From contig NC_092344.1 in the NCBI RefSeq assembly GCF_963676685.1, forward strand, positions 89,868,749 through 89,932,748: a stretch of 64,000 nt of DNA. Reading direction: 5' to 3'. Below the pieces are notes generated by a model. The model was given only the letters and a program-made list of their open reading frames with translations, was not told the origin of the DNA and ran no database searches. The stretch is from Mytilus edulis (Eukaryota; Mollusca; Bivalvia; Mytilida; Mytilidae). Both the position numbers and the translations under genes were made by a program. This document shows positions 1 to 13,400 of this stretch, piece by piece (positions within the stretch are counted from its first letter, which is position 1; the number at the start of each line of letters is the position of its first letter).

Positions 1-424
1 TTTTTTTGCACTCGACTGCTGAACATATCTGAAATCATAGAAAATACGTGAACATTCATGACATTGATTCAGTCAAAGATATATTATTAGAAATTCAAAA
101 AATGACTATCTTACAAATGAAATGTTGGAACTGGTTTTAAATACAACAGTTTAATCAAACGCATTTATTTGAAAGTGCATCGACCAATTCAGAACTATGA
201 CAGTTAATAGCGAATTATTCCTATGTAATTCGAGATTTTAAAAGGAAGATAAGCATATAGGAACATTGATTTTCTTGGTATAATACCTATGTTTAGTTCA
301 TCTAATATTCATTTTCTCACATTATCCATGAAGGAATTCATGATATTGCACCTGCTTAGACTAGCATGTTTATATCCATAGATAATATTCGAATATAGGT
401 ACTACTATATCGTACCTTCATAAT

Positions 425-575
425 TTCCATATATCAAGAAAAGACTTGTAGTATGCGATATGGGTTTATCTCATTGTTAAAGGCCGTACATTGACCTATA
501 GTTGTTTACATCTATGTCAATTGGTCTCTGATGGAGAGTTGTCTGGGTGGCAAACACACCACATATTCTTATTTT
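425..575 (-). repeat. Dispersed repeat family R1, fragment
   Basis: The segment matches the reverse complement of the better copy at 1470-1830, including the stretches reading as 'GCCAATGAGACAACT' and 'GGCCACCGTACG' on the family's forward strand. It is degraded and short. The family recurs at seven places in this window, and I recall it as abundant in mussels. Confidence 0.6.
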
Positions 576-1469
576 TATATTTGATACTGTCTTTTATATT
601 ACAACAAGAAGTAGCCACAACTTTTATCGTCCGTAAAATATTATCGAATAATTTAAAATACCTGGTATGCAAAATCTAGGACCTCTATCAATGCATGTCT
701 TGTTAAATTTTTCCAATCGATAAATTGTCTGAAATAATCAAATGAGGCCTTTTTATATGAAAAATTTCTAATCTTCTACAGAACCACACGTTTTCGTCCA
801 CATTAATCTTCATTTGCTAGTACATTTTATATGAACTGCCATATTTGATAAGATTCGAATGAGCATCCGCATTTTTTGTGTTGAACATTTGCACCAATGT
901 AAATACGGTGTATGTCAAATTGAATTGAATATGAGATTACTATTTTACCTCGGCTGTCTTCTTTTGAATTCTATATTTTTATTTTAAAGATATAAAGCCA
1001 ATTTCCACTCCATCTATAGCGGTGACAAGGTCTAAATCAAAAAGTTTATAAAACATTTTGGAAGTTCAATTTAAAAGATATCTAAATATTTTAAAACCTT
1101 TATCTGTTTCATAAACTATCTACAAGTGTAATATATGGTTGCTAAAACTACGTGTATATCACTTCTTATTTTCCATTATTAATCAATTCAATCAATTTGT
1201 ATGTTAAAGATAATAGTTAGCTTAAAACATTGGCTTTGGTTTCAAAGTGTTCATTTCAATCATTTTAAGAACAAAACTAAAAACCAGCACAAAATTTATA
1301 GAAATTATAAATTTGATGCAGTCTGAGGAGATGTAGTATTACTATGATGTTCCAAAGAATGGTGTTTTAATTTTATGATGGATGGATGGATGGATGCGGC
1401 CATTTCGCGTATTCACCTTTAATGTTTGAGAAAGCATAAAAAAAACAAAAACAACAGAGGATAAAAAAA

Positions 1470-1830
1470 ATAAGATGTGGTATGATTGCCAATGAGACAA
1501 CTCTCCACAAGACACCAAAATGACACAGAAATTAACAATATAGGCCACCGTACGACCTTCAACAATAAGCTTACCTGCTAAGTATAAGCTATAAAAGGCC
1601 TCGAAATGACAATGTTAAACAATTCAAACTAGAAAGCTAACGGCCTAATTTATGAACAAAAAAATGAACGAAAAACAATTATGCAACACATCAACAAACG
1701 ACAACCACTGAACTACAGGCTCCTGACTTGGGAAAGGCACATACATATAAGGTTAAACATGTTAACGGGATCCCAACCCTCCCTCTAACCTGGGACAGTG
1801 GTGTAACAGTACAACATAAGAACGAAAAGG
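1470..1830 (+). repeat. Dispersed repeat family R1, longer copy
   Basis: It begins with 'GATGTGGTATGATTGCCAAT', continues through 'GGCCTAATTTATGAAC' and ends near 'CCTCCCTCTAACCTGGGACA'. Diverged copies occur in reverse orientation at 425, 2015, 34340, 53530, 54755 and 55865. No coding capacity was seen. The class is unresolved: no clear tRNA-like promoter or terminal inverted repeat was found. Confidence 0.7.
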
Positions 1831-2014
1831 ATAGTTTTCTCTTCGCGATTTCACCTGCACATTTTTGGTAATCGCGTTTTGCATTGTTGAATCTTCAAAG
1901 CAAAATTGCAAAATTTCCCCAACCCAACACCACAAAATACATTAGAGTCGTTGTTTATGTCCTAGTTGATCAGTGGTTCTTTAAACACAGCTGGTTTTCG
2001 GATATTGACCCCAT

Positions 2015-2185
2015 TTATATTGATTTACTTATGAATTGTCTCATAGTTTGTCATTCCGAAGCCTTTAATATGTGACTATATGATATGCGCTTTGCTCATT
2101 GTTGAAATCTGTACGTGACCTATAGGTGTTTACATCCGCATCCTTTGGTGTAAGGTGGATAGTGTGATTTGTGATAATATCTCTT
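2015..2185 (-). repeat. Dispersed repeat family R1, degraded copy
   Basis: Blocks such as 'TTGCTCATTGTTGAAA' and 'GTGACCTATAGGTGTTTACATC' align with the reverse complement of the 1470 copy. It is strongly diverged. Confidence 0.5.
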
Positions 2186-3025
2186 AACTTTGTTTTCATT
2201 ATGATTAACTGAACCATCTTACCTGATCAGAGATGTTTTGGATGTTACAAACAAGTTCCGATAAACTCCTACCAAAGCAATATAGAGAAATCATAACAAG
2301 AAATACAATGTGCATGCTTCCTTAGTTCACCTTGTTTTGAAAATAAATGAAATATTTTTAGTCATATTTCTTGATTACGACGAGAAAATAATGATAAAGA
2401 AGACATATCTCTTAAAGCAAATACCATCAGCGATAAACAGTTATTATCACTATTGTGTGCGATTTCTTCTAACATTTTACAAGTACATAGTTAATGTAAC
2501 TGGTCTTGAAACATTAGTATTTCAAAATAAATATAAATCTGCAGTTTTTTAAGCATTTAAACACAAATAAGTTTTTCTTCTTCTGATGAATTATAGTAGA
2601 AAAGCGTTTTTAACAGTAAGAACTGATCCGCCAAACATGTATGATGTTGTTGATCATATCTTAAGGAATGTTCAAACAAAATTGATATCTATAATCTAAA
2701 GTACAGTTAGTCGTTTTTATGAATCACTGACTCAGATTATGAGCTTACCTTATGACGGACTCACTTATTAATCGTAAAGGTCCGCGCGGTGACCTCTATA
2801 AATGTTTTACTTTTAAAGTAAAACCATGTTTATACAAGAAAAATCTCAGCTTGCAAAGAGCTGATGTACGAATCCAGAAAGCTAAATTAAACATAGTTAC
2901 ATATCCCCAAAAGAGGCCCATGCATAAAAGCAACAGTTTTTTTTTTCTCCCTAAGTATAGCATATTAATGACAATTTAGATACCTTATACTTTATTTGGC
3001 CGTACAGCTGTTTCGATTCGATTGT

Positions 3026-3095
3026 AATCGTTGAGTCTTTATGTAGACGAAATCCGCGTTTGACGCACAAATTATAAGCCTGGTATCTTTTTTGA
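3026..3095 (+). repeat. Decayed hammerhead-associated repeat
   Basis: The run 'GTAGACGAAATCCGCG' then 'TTTGACGC' matches the 3' half of a type I hammerhead ribozyme (stem II 3' strand, GAAA core, stem III, start of stem I). The CUGAUGA core is lost, so it should not cleave. The sequence after it, 'AAATTATAAGCCTGGTATC', matches the insert at 26722-26765, showing the two belong to one family. Confidence 0.55.
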
Positions 3096-3185
3096 GTACT
3101 GCCAAACAGGATTTTCAAATAAACTCCACAGACGAACTTCCTTAAGAATTGAATGCTGTTTTTTGTAAATTTATTGGGGTTTCCG

Positions 3186-3370
3186 CGCTTCATACTAAAA
3201 ATGTGCGCACGGTCAACGCTTTTACGACCCTATAAAGTTACAAAAAGAAGCATTCAATACTTATAATTACATTTTTTATTTTAGCTAGAATCATGAAAAC
3301 ACGATTTTTATCAAGTTCCTGTGCACTTTATTGTGGGACCTCGTGTCATCATGAATGATGAATGATATTG
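3186..3370 (+). repeat. Dispersed repeat R3, copy 1
   Basis: It shares 'ACCCTATAAAGTTACA', 'ATCATGAAAACACGAT' and 'TGCACTTTATTGTGG' in the same order and orientation with 40690-40855. There is no coding potential and no recognised class. Confidence 0.6.
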
Positions 3371-6300
3371 TCTAATACAGTTGTTTCAGGAATAGCAGAT
3401 GATGTGCAGTTAGCCAATCAGAATAACGTATTATAATGAAACATACATCATATGTAATTATTATCAAATGAAAAAAATATCACGGAAAATCCCTTATGTG
3501 ATTGGAGAGTTTCGATACAGCATCCTTCTCTTTCTTTCATTTGATTTAAAATGCCAGTTAATAATCAGATCCCGCCAATCATAACCTGAATTAGACTTTT
3601 AGCGTCGGGGGAAAGTGTTGATGATGATACTACCGAGGGTGAACCTTATGACTAAGCTTAATACTGGCATTCGAAAGAGAAGTAAGCTCCTACAATTACA
3701 TTATATTTTTATGATTATCCTCTCCCCCCTGAGTTAATCTTTTCTAGCGACTTCATGTGTGAGCAATACTAATTTCGTAAGGAATCCCTATATTAGCAAA
3801 TTAATGAAAGTTAATAAAGGAGCATGTTTAAACCATTTTTTCCCTTCATTATAAATTTTAGATAACTAATGATTCATTGACTTTGACACGGGTGAAACAT
3901 TTAGAATCGGGTCCGCTAAAAAAATGTATTCTTGGTCCGTTGTTTATTCTTTTATCTAGTGTTGCTACATACCCTTTCCATGTTCTTTCCGAACTTACTG
4001 TCCGTGGATTGCAGGGTGTAAAAAATAAATCCTCGATACTTCTGTCATTGGCTTACTTTCTTATTATTGTTACCTCATTTTTATTTGTATTTATTTTAGT
4101 ACAATGTTAAGTAATATTGAAAAGATATCATAAAAATCAGAAATCATTTGGTAAATCATTCCTTTTATCTCTATAGTTTTATTTTCAAACCTAACAAAGC
4201 TTCTCTTAATATACACACTATAGAACAAATCTCGTTGAGTGCAAATGTGTGATACCTTTAGGTTAACCAAAATATTAGTCAATAGAATAAATAGATATTA
4301 TTCCGTAGCAGTTATACAGTCTTCTTCAAGTCTTTACTTACGTTGTATGATCAACTAAGATACTTCTGAAATAAAACAACTAGTAATTCTATACTTGAGA
4401 TGCCACATTCAATAGTTATTGTTTCTGGTTATTAACCCGTTATAAAGACACTTTGATATCGTGACCAGTAATCATTTAAAAGACAAAAGCTACTTTGCTG
4501 ATTTATATACTTGTTTTTTAAACACATTAATCTGTATTAATCTTAATATACTTGCTCGATTAAATCTTTTGTAACACAATGTTTTAGAGGGATGTTATAA
4601 AAAGTTCTGTCCCCAATCTTGTGACGTCAGTTCAGAATGGAGATATACAGTAGACCTCCGAGTCAAGTAAGTTGAAATTATCATTATTTTTAAGAGATAC
4701 TTTTCCTGTAATCCTCATTTATTTATTATGTAGCGCACACACTTACTGAACCTACCCTCGTATAACAACCTATCCCCTCTCCAAAAACACAACGAATTCA
4801 TTGAAAAATAATTAAGAATTCAAATAAAACTATTTCCCGTTTCATTTCGTACATATATAATTTCATTTAAATACACAAATAATAGATTGCCGAATAAATA
4901 GATAAATTGATAAATCAATCCATAGTCTAATGCCTTCCTCATTTATGTAAGAAAGTTTTTAAAAAGGTGCTGGTAATTTTGCTTATTATTTCATCAAATT
5001 TGAGTAAGCAGTTGTAAGGATACTTTGTCTTAAATTATTGTTTGAAGTAAGTTGGTGATACACATACAAAATTAGAACAATAAATAGGAATCAACTTAGC
5101 TTATTAAAGATTCCACAATTGTAAATTCAAACATTGACATAATAAAGTAAATTCATATTCGAATTAATCGATCAATCAGTCAATCGTTCAATCAATAAGA
5201 GAAAGACGACAAAACAGAAGTCGAAGGACAGACAACTTCATTACTAAAATTATACACACGAAAACAGAAATAACTCAAAAACTTAAGAGATCATAACTGA
5301 AGAACAACAAAAACAATGAAAAATCCACCGAAGCTATCAATACTAGTAAGCAAATCCTGCTCTGTCTGTGGAACCTATCGTGTTGCATATGACAGTTGAC
5401 ATTCTATAGTTAAAATCGAATCTTTGATATGTGCATGAAATGTCAGGATGAGAACATGATTTTGGGAAGAATAAACCTCAATTGGTATGGTCTTTTTCCA
5501 TCTGTGTTATTTAAAATATTTAAGCAATAACATTGTGTTTTATTTCTTAAATTTCTTAGTAAAATGGAAATAGTTTTGTCATTTCGATTACAATACGCAG
5601 ATTGAAAAAGTGATTTATGAATGTTTTCTGGTTTAACCTAACTAGTGTGACAACAACATCCATAAGGACAACCTGTAATACTATTCAATAATTTATAGCG
5701 GACATTTGCATTTGCTCATTTCACTGTTTTTAAATTGCTTCTTAATGGTAAAGAAAACGATATCCCGCAAATGTGTATATAGAGTAACACGAAAATAATT
5801 AAGTTAAAATAGCCCACGGGGAATGTTTATTGTTGGCGCAAAACTTTCTTGTGTGCAAAACTTACATATTTAAAAATTATCTATTTTTCTTGTTGTAGAA
5901 ACCTTAAATGTTTCGTAAAAATGTCATAGGAATGATGGTTAAAATCTATATCTCATGAACTTCCATTCACGGGTTTACCTGACGTGACCTGTCAGGGCAT
6001 GTGTGCCATTGGCATTATTATGCACCTTCCCTTTTGACCAATTTTAACTTGATGCAGGGTTTCCTAATAATGATTCTTACCCATGCGTGGTTCTATTGGT
6101 AAAATGGATAAAAAGTTCTATCAACCTTAACAGAAGATAACTGAAACATCAATCTATCTTTTTCCCGTTCTACCCATTCGTCAAGCAGCAGTATGGTCGT
6201 CCCTTTGCTTAGCAATACATTGTTAGAAGTTTATTAATCTTTAAAAACAGCTTTAATCCACTATATTCTACACAAGAAAATGCCTGTGCACAGTCAGTAA

Positions 6301-7404
6301 TATGACAGTTGTTATCTATTCGTTTTATGTGTTTGATGTGTTTGATGAGATTTTGATTTTGCCATTTGATTGAGGATTTTCTGTTTTGAATTTTCCTCGG
6401 AGTTCGGTATTTTCATTATTTTATTTTTTGTTACTTTTAATGCACAAGACATGTGTTCTTAACCTGTAAACAGGAATTGTTGTATTATGGGCGTTCTGAT
6501 ACTAAACAAACAAAACAGTATAACTTTTAGACCTGCAAACATCTATAAAAATCTTCCAGTACATGTAGAACATTATGTCGTAGAACACCCTTATTCGCCG
6601 TGAACAGGTTGTAAACATGTTTTATGTACATAAATGAGACCTTTTAAACACTTGTGACAACGAACGAAAAATAACTTATATTTTTGGGGCAAAATATAAC
6701 AAAATTATCTTATAAAGTATAAAAATATAAAGTGCAATAAGACGGACATGTTCTCGTTAATGACCCTTTGCTAAAATTAAAAAAAATAACTCTAATGCCA
6801 AAAGGTTGCAAACTTTAAAGGTCGTAAACACAAGATTATAAAAGTTATATATGCAAGGTTTCTAAAATAAGAAAATTATAATCGTACTGTGACCAATGAC
6901 GTCAATACATACAAGTTAAAGTAACCGGTTAAAACCAGTGCAAGTTCTGGTCGACCTTGCAACTATTTTAACACAGGACATATTTATATAAATCTAACAA
7001 GACATTAAATAACACAGTTTTAAAATTTATATAAAACATATATATACATCTGAATGGTCAAATTAATATATCATATTTTGTTAGGGAACACACACATGAA
7101 ATACGGCGAACCTAATTAAAATGTCTCCATTTAAAGTTGTATTTTACCCTATATGAGTCCTATATGTTTAATCTTTTAATCACTTACCATTTAAAATTAA
7201 ACGCATGCTTGTCCTTTAATAATTCACCATACTGTGTCCTTATAACTAATTCACTTCTGGTATTGATTTAACTAAACCATAACAAATTGCATATATATAT
7301 ACTTTTCAGACATAAATGTTAAATGCCTTCAAAATGTTGACGTAAAGGCTAATATTTTGGTTTTTGGATAGACAAATATTGTTTATAACATCTAAATCAG
7401 TGTT

Positions 7405-10400
7405 ATGGATTCTGAACCAACACCAGCTGGAGAAGGTCTCAAGAAATCAGTAAGTGAACAACATATGCCAATATTTATGAAACTGTCAAAAGTAGTTTAC
7501 TTCTTTGATTCCAGTTTTGTCAGTTGCAGCAGATACTTTCACATTAAAGTCAAATGTTTTTGCAGAATGCACACACAGAATCAGAAGTATATAGTTCAAT
7601 GTCCTTATGAGAATACATTTAGCTGATACCAACGAAATAAACCATCAAGTATCTTATGTTCACAGTCACAAATGCAGGACGTCTGGTATTCTTGCTATAT
7701 GTATATATTGGTTTCTACAAGGTTTAAAATAGTGTTAGGTATCCTCAAATAAACAGTATATATAAAGTACTTTTGAAACACTGATTTTTTTTCTGTAATT
7801 GTTGTTTATTACAAGAATCACTTTTAGTTAATTCTAATGACGGTTTTTAGGGGTATTCATCGCACAATGATATGTACAGTTATTTCTTAGATATATATTT
7901 ATCAACTAATAATGCCTACAGTCTGTGTTACTCTTGTTTCACATTTTAAAATGTTATTGAGCACACCCATCATGTGATTAATCGATATGTTAGTATAATT
8001 ACTCTTCTAACTGAAGTATGTCGTACATTTTTTTTTTATCAAATCCTAGTAGCAACAAATTTAAGCAGTAACTTGTTTTATGTGAGCAAAAACAATAATA
8101 TGTCAAAAACGATTTTTTTTTATAGTTGTTACAAGCGGCAAGAAAATGTGATATGGAGACCATGTCTAAACTTCTGGGCGAATGGAGAAATATTGATCTC
8201 TCGTTTACAGATGATGTACGTATTAATATTATAAGAAAGCTAACCGTTTACCATTTTTTTAGTGATCAAATTATCACTAACAGCATCTAGAAAATAGTTG
8301 TGTATACCGAATTATTTTATTTTATTTTGATATATGTTTCAGATATAAAGATGACAATGTTAACAGCTTTTTCATGTGCTACTTTTTTAAAGACAAAATC
8401 AAAAATGCAAAGGCAAAATTCATTTCTTTTCATGTAAAAGGCATTAAGCCATAAGGTCCTATAGAAATTATTAAAAAAAAACTTAAACTTAATAACTATG
8501 ACCGGTCAGAAAAGACAATGATACAGGAAAAATAAAATTGCCGAAAATCGATAGGATAACACGAGCCCGGAACAATCCATTATGATATTCGTAATGCTCA
8601 TTCTTTAGTTTTCTAAGCAGTGGTATGCTCACCTTTGTTTGTCTTTTCATTGGTTTTCGTTTTGTAAAGTTATTGTTGTTTCTTCAATTTTTATTGTTCC
8701 CTTTCATATATTCTGTCACTTGTATTATATTATAGTCATAAACAAGATACTCACAAATATATGAATAGCAGCACTGAAAATATAACCTTTCTTGAATTTC
8801 GACTCTTCGAGTCTCGGGCCAATTACAGCTTACCTAGATATATAAAAGGCAGTTAATACCACTATGTTATGCAATGAGGAACATGGGATACTGAATTTGC
8901 AATAAAGAATTTGTGATACGTGTTGTGCAATAAAGGATATGCGATATAAGCTATGTAATTAGGGTTATTTGATACAGAGTTTATAATACGGTACAAGCAA
9001 TACAGGGTTGGCAGTACGGGACATGAGATACAGGGAATACGGGACATGTGATACAAGGTTTATATACAGGTTTGACAAATCGGCAGATGTGATGCAGGCT
9101 ATGCCATACTGGGCTTATGATACAGGGTATGCAATACGGGACATATGATACAGACTGTGCAATAGTTGACATGTGATACAGACTATGTAATACGTGACAT
9201 GTAATACAGACTATGTAATAGTTGACATGTGATACAGACTATGTAATACGTGACATGTAATACAGACTATGTAATAGTTGACATGCGATACAGACTATGT
9301 AATACGTGATATGTAATACAGACTATGTAATAGTTGACATATGATACAGACTATGTAATACGTGACATGTAATACAGACTATGTAATAGTTGACATGCGA
9401 TACAGACTATTTCATACGTGATATGTAATACAGACTATGTAATAGTTGACATATGATACAGACTATGTAATACGTGACATGTAATACAGACTATGTAATA
9501 GTTGACATGTGATACAGACTATGTAATACGTGACATGTAATACAGACTATGTAATAGTTGACATGTGATACAGACTATGTAATACGTGACATGTAATACA
9601 GACTATGTAATAGTTGACATGTGATACAGACTATGTAATACGTGACATGTAATACAGACTATGTAATAGTTGACATGTGATACAGACTATGTAATACGTG
9701 ACATGTAATACAGACTATGTAATAGTTGACATGTGATACAGACTTTGTAATACGTGCCATCTCATCTGATAAGGATATTGAAAAGCGGGTCTTCGTTTTA
9801 ACTTTATCAGATATTTAATCAAAATTCTATAATGCCTCTTTATATATAATGTCATACTATGTCAGCAAATATTGCTATTTTCATAATACAAATCATGGCT
9901 GTTTTTCTCTTTTTAGGCTGGTAAAACTCTTCTCCACCATTGCACTTCAGCAGGAGATAAAGAAAATTCAATACTTTTATTAGAACGAGGAGCTCCGCCA
10001 AATAAAGCAGATAATGTAATTAGATCTTTTATATAATAATGCAGCTCATTTTAGTCTTTTCCGATCAAGAAATCGCTAGAGAAACGCTGACGTTTTGCGT
10101 CAAGCAATGCAGTAAATCATAGAATGTTTGAACTATCATAATTTTTTTTTATAAACTATGTATCTTATTTCTGAACTCTTTAGGTATCACTAATATGTCT
10201 TTTATATTGAGGTTTTATTCATATCGTGTACAATTCTACATGAATTCAGGCGACTATAGTTTATGCCCGCGTCACACTGTCCCGATTTTTACGCCGATGG
10301 CAACACGATAATGGAAATTTTCAAAATCGGGACTGATCGTATCAAGATCGGGCTATTCGTAGTGCCATCTTTAACCATCGTAGAACCATCGGCCACTTTT

Positions 10401-13400
10401 TCTAGCCTTCGGGGACAACTTCGGGAAGGGTTCTAAATTTTTTAACATGTTAAAAAATCCCCGAAGGTGCGTCCGATGTTGAGGGTTCGTATTGAGTTCG
10501 TATCACCATCCTCACTATCGTAATGTCACCGGGAATGCATCTTTGCACATCGTATTGCATTCGTGTTTCCATCGTTTCCATCGGGCAGTTTTGACATTAC
10601 GATGTCTACACGAATGAATCACGAAGATACCCGAAGGTCTTACGATGGCAACACGACTTCGTGAAGACCTCGTAATCCCGTCCTGTTGCCATCGAATAAA
10701 AGTACGAAGGCGACAAGATGGAACTACGACGGCAATAAATCCAACTAAATGTAAGTTAATTTTCGCGTTAAAATACATTTAAAGTGCCATGCGCGATATG
10801 CACTGGTCAGTCTAATATGACAGTAAAGAAAGACGTTCACAAAACATGGAGCTCATATCATATGATTCTATGAGAACAAGAAAGGCGACAGCGTTGTTTC
10901 TATTAATTCAAATGGAACAAGAAGAGCAGCTATTACAGGCTCAGGATTTACTTTTACAAATAAAATATTATTTTTGTCAATTTTCCATATCAAGTAACAT
11001 AATGAAAATCATAAACGCGCCTCGTACACCAACACTGCAGGTACATGTTTATAGGGAAACCAACTTTTTCTTCATTATTCTGATTTTTTTATGTATCGTC
11101 TGAGTTGTTGTCACACGAATGTTAACTCCATAACCATTTGTTTTCTATATGTCATATTTTGCCGCATTTGTTGCTTTCCCCACATCCTTCCTTTTGTCTA
11201 TATTATTATGATATTCTCCTGGAAAGAGCTCTTTTTGAATAAAAGGGATCAACGAACCCATTACCTTACCTTTAAGATAAATCAGTAAACATGGGCATAA
11301 TTATGGGTGATTATTCAGACTAGTGCACACATTTTACAGTTCAAACAAGGCAATGCCGAGCGTGGCATCCCCTCGTATGTAACATATTGGGGACAAATAT
11401 GGACACTATATTTGTATATACACATGCAGAAAATGGTAAATTGAATATGCATATTTGATACATAAACTATTTTTCTAGAAATCAACCAAAACATTCAGTA
11501 ACTGGAAATATACCTTTAATATTGTCTTTATAACCAGCAGGTAAAAAAATGAGCAACCAATTCCTGTGTATTATGCTATTTCAAGGAGAAAAACAAGTCC
11601 ATCTGCATGACCTTGACCTTTGGCCTTGAACGTAAAAAATGTCAGATCATTACAAGGAGGAACAATATACCAAATGTGGTTAAAATCTTTTGAAGCATAT
11701 TGGTTTTAGAGTGTCCACAAGGGTGATATTGCCTTGTATTACAACTGCCACTGTGACCTCGACCTTTGAACTTTAAAGTCAATAGCGCTTAAGATATTCT
11801 TAACAAGTAACACCATACCAAGTTTTGAGCATTTTGGGTCTAGAGTGTCAATAACAATTTTATATACACACAACTTACATGTAGTAGGCGAGGGGATAAT
11901 AAACTAAGTTTTATAAGAATTAGACAAAAAGATCGATTTCCCGCCATGCATGGCAGACTTGTACAGAAACGATATGTTGTCGAAATTCTGTTCGTATCTT
12001 TTAGACATCGTATGGCCATCGCGCCATCATCGTAATCCATCGTGTAGCCTTCGTAATCCATATTGAAGCCTTCGTAATCCATCGTGTAGCCTTCGTGATC
12101 CATCGTGTAGTCTTCGGCTGAGATATAAAGCTTAAATACCCGTCTTCGGTTAACCTTCGTATGTCCATCTTTTGCTATCGTATATAATTTCGGCACCATC
12201 GTATAGACTTCGTTATTCATCGTACTTTCTTCTGTCACCTTTTGGTATTTTAACGAGATCGGGACCAACTTCGTACGAACTTACAATTTTCGCATTCGGG
12301 TGTCCATCGTATATAAAAATCGGGACAGTGTGACGCGGGCATTAGCAATGTCCTTTCGTTAATCGTTCCAGAAACGATATTTCAAGGTACCAAAAAAACA
12401 CTCAGTGAATCGAATAAATCCAAAAGGAGGGAGACTTAATGCGTCGACCGAGTACATCCTTACATTTCCAGCCATGAAAATCCATATTCAGTCAAAATGC
12501 TACAATCGAGAATAGGACACATTCGGTAAAACGACATAAACTCTAAAAGGAAACTCCACATAATTTAAATATTCAGAGCTTTAAGATTATGCTACTTCTT
12601 TTAGATGGGATTGACACCATTACACTATGCCGCTAAGAAAGATTTCACAGATATTATTGAATCCTTGGTGACTCATGGCGCGGCTGTTAATGCCATAGAT
12701 ACGGTAATTACTTTATTCATAAAACAGTGTAAACAAGGAGTTTATATGAGATATACAGCCCGTAACATAGAAGTGATCGAATTGATGTTTCTTTACCGTC
12801 AAAATTAGCTACGTTACCGACAAACTTAATTGAGTAGTAACCGAACTATTGGTACTTTAACGTTAAAAAGATTGACAATGCTGACAAACTTTCATGTGTC
12901 GATAATCAAGTTTAATATTGATAATATTGAAAATAATTCTAATAATATGAAACAAAATATGTCCATGCACCATTTCGATTGGGCGAAAAAGTAGTCATTT
13001 CTTCAAAGTCAGAGCAGAAAAAAAAGATTTATGGAAGGACGTCTTGATTGTATTATTTCCTTTCAATTTTACCCAAAACTTAAAGAAATATACTGGTAAC
13101 AATTAAAAAGGTGTTTGATAGGAATGAAGTCCTTTATTTTTTCGGACTACAATGTGTACCGTATGTGTCATGGATTTGAATTCTATCAATAACTTTGAAA
13201 TGTTTTCTCATATGTAAACACTAAGGGGAGGACTTGTATTTGCACTTCTGTTAGAATATGTCTTCGTCCGTTTCAAATGCCAAACTTTTTTCTAGTACAG
13301 TTTAAACGGGAAAATTTAGTTGAGAATTCTTTTTAAATATGACAAAATAACGAGCAAAACTATTTCTTGCAATGGCACACACAGAGAATACTTTTTTTTA

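Larger units (their letters stand above)
1..7404. other. Non-coding 5' flank
   Basis: No convincing gene was found: open frames are short, lack domain signatures and have no splice-linked continuation. The stretch holds fragments of dispersed repeats (listed separately), a short GGAT tandem run near 1377, and otherwise AT-rich unique-looking sequence. The part just before 7405 probably contains the promoter or 5' UTR of the ankyrin/death-domain gene. A possible 3' splice acceptor (AG at 7399-7400) lies only 4 bases before the ATG. Confidence 0.6.

Noticed and set aside
11840-12268. 142-codon minus-strand frame with YTMDYEG-like repeats
   Set aside because: The repeats come from 21-bp units inside the sub-terminal zone of the Harbinger-like element. 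No homology is recognised and it crosses the element border structure.
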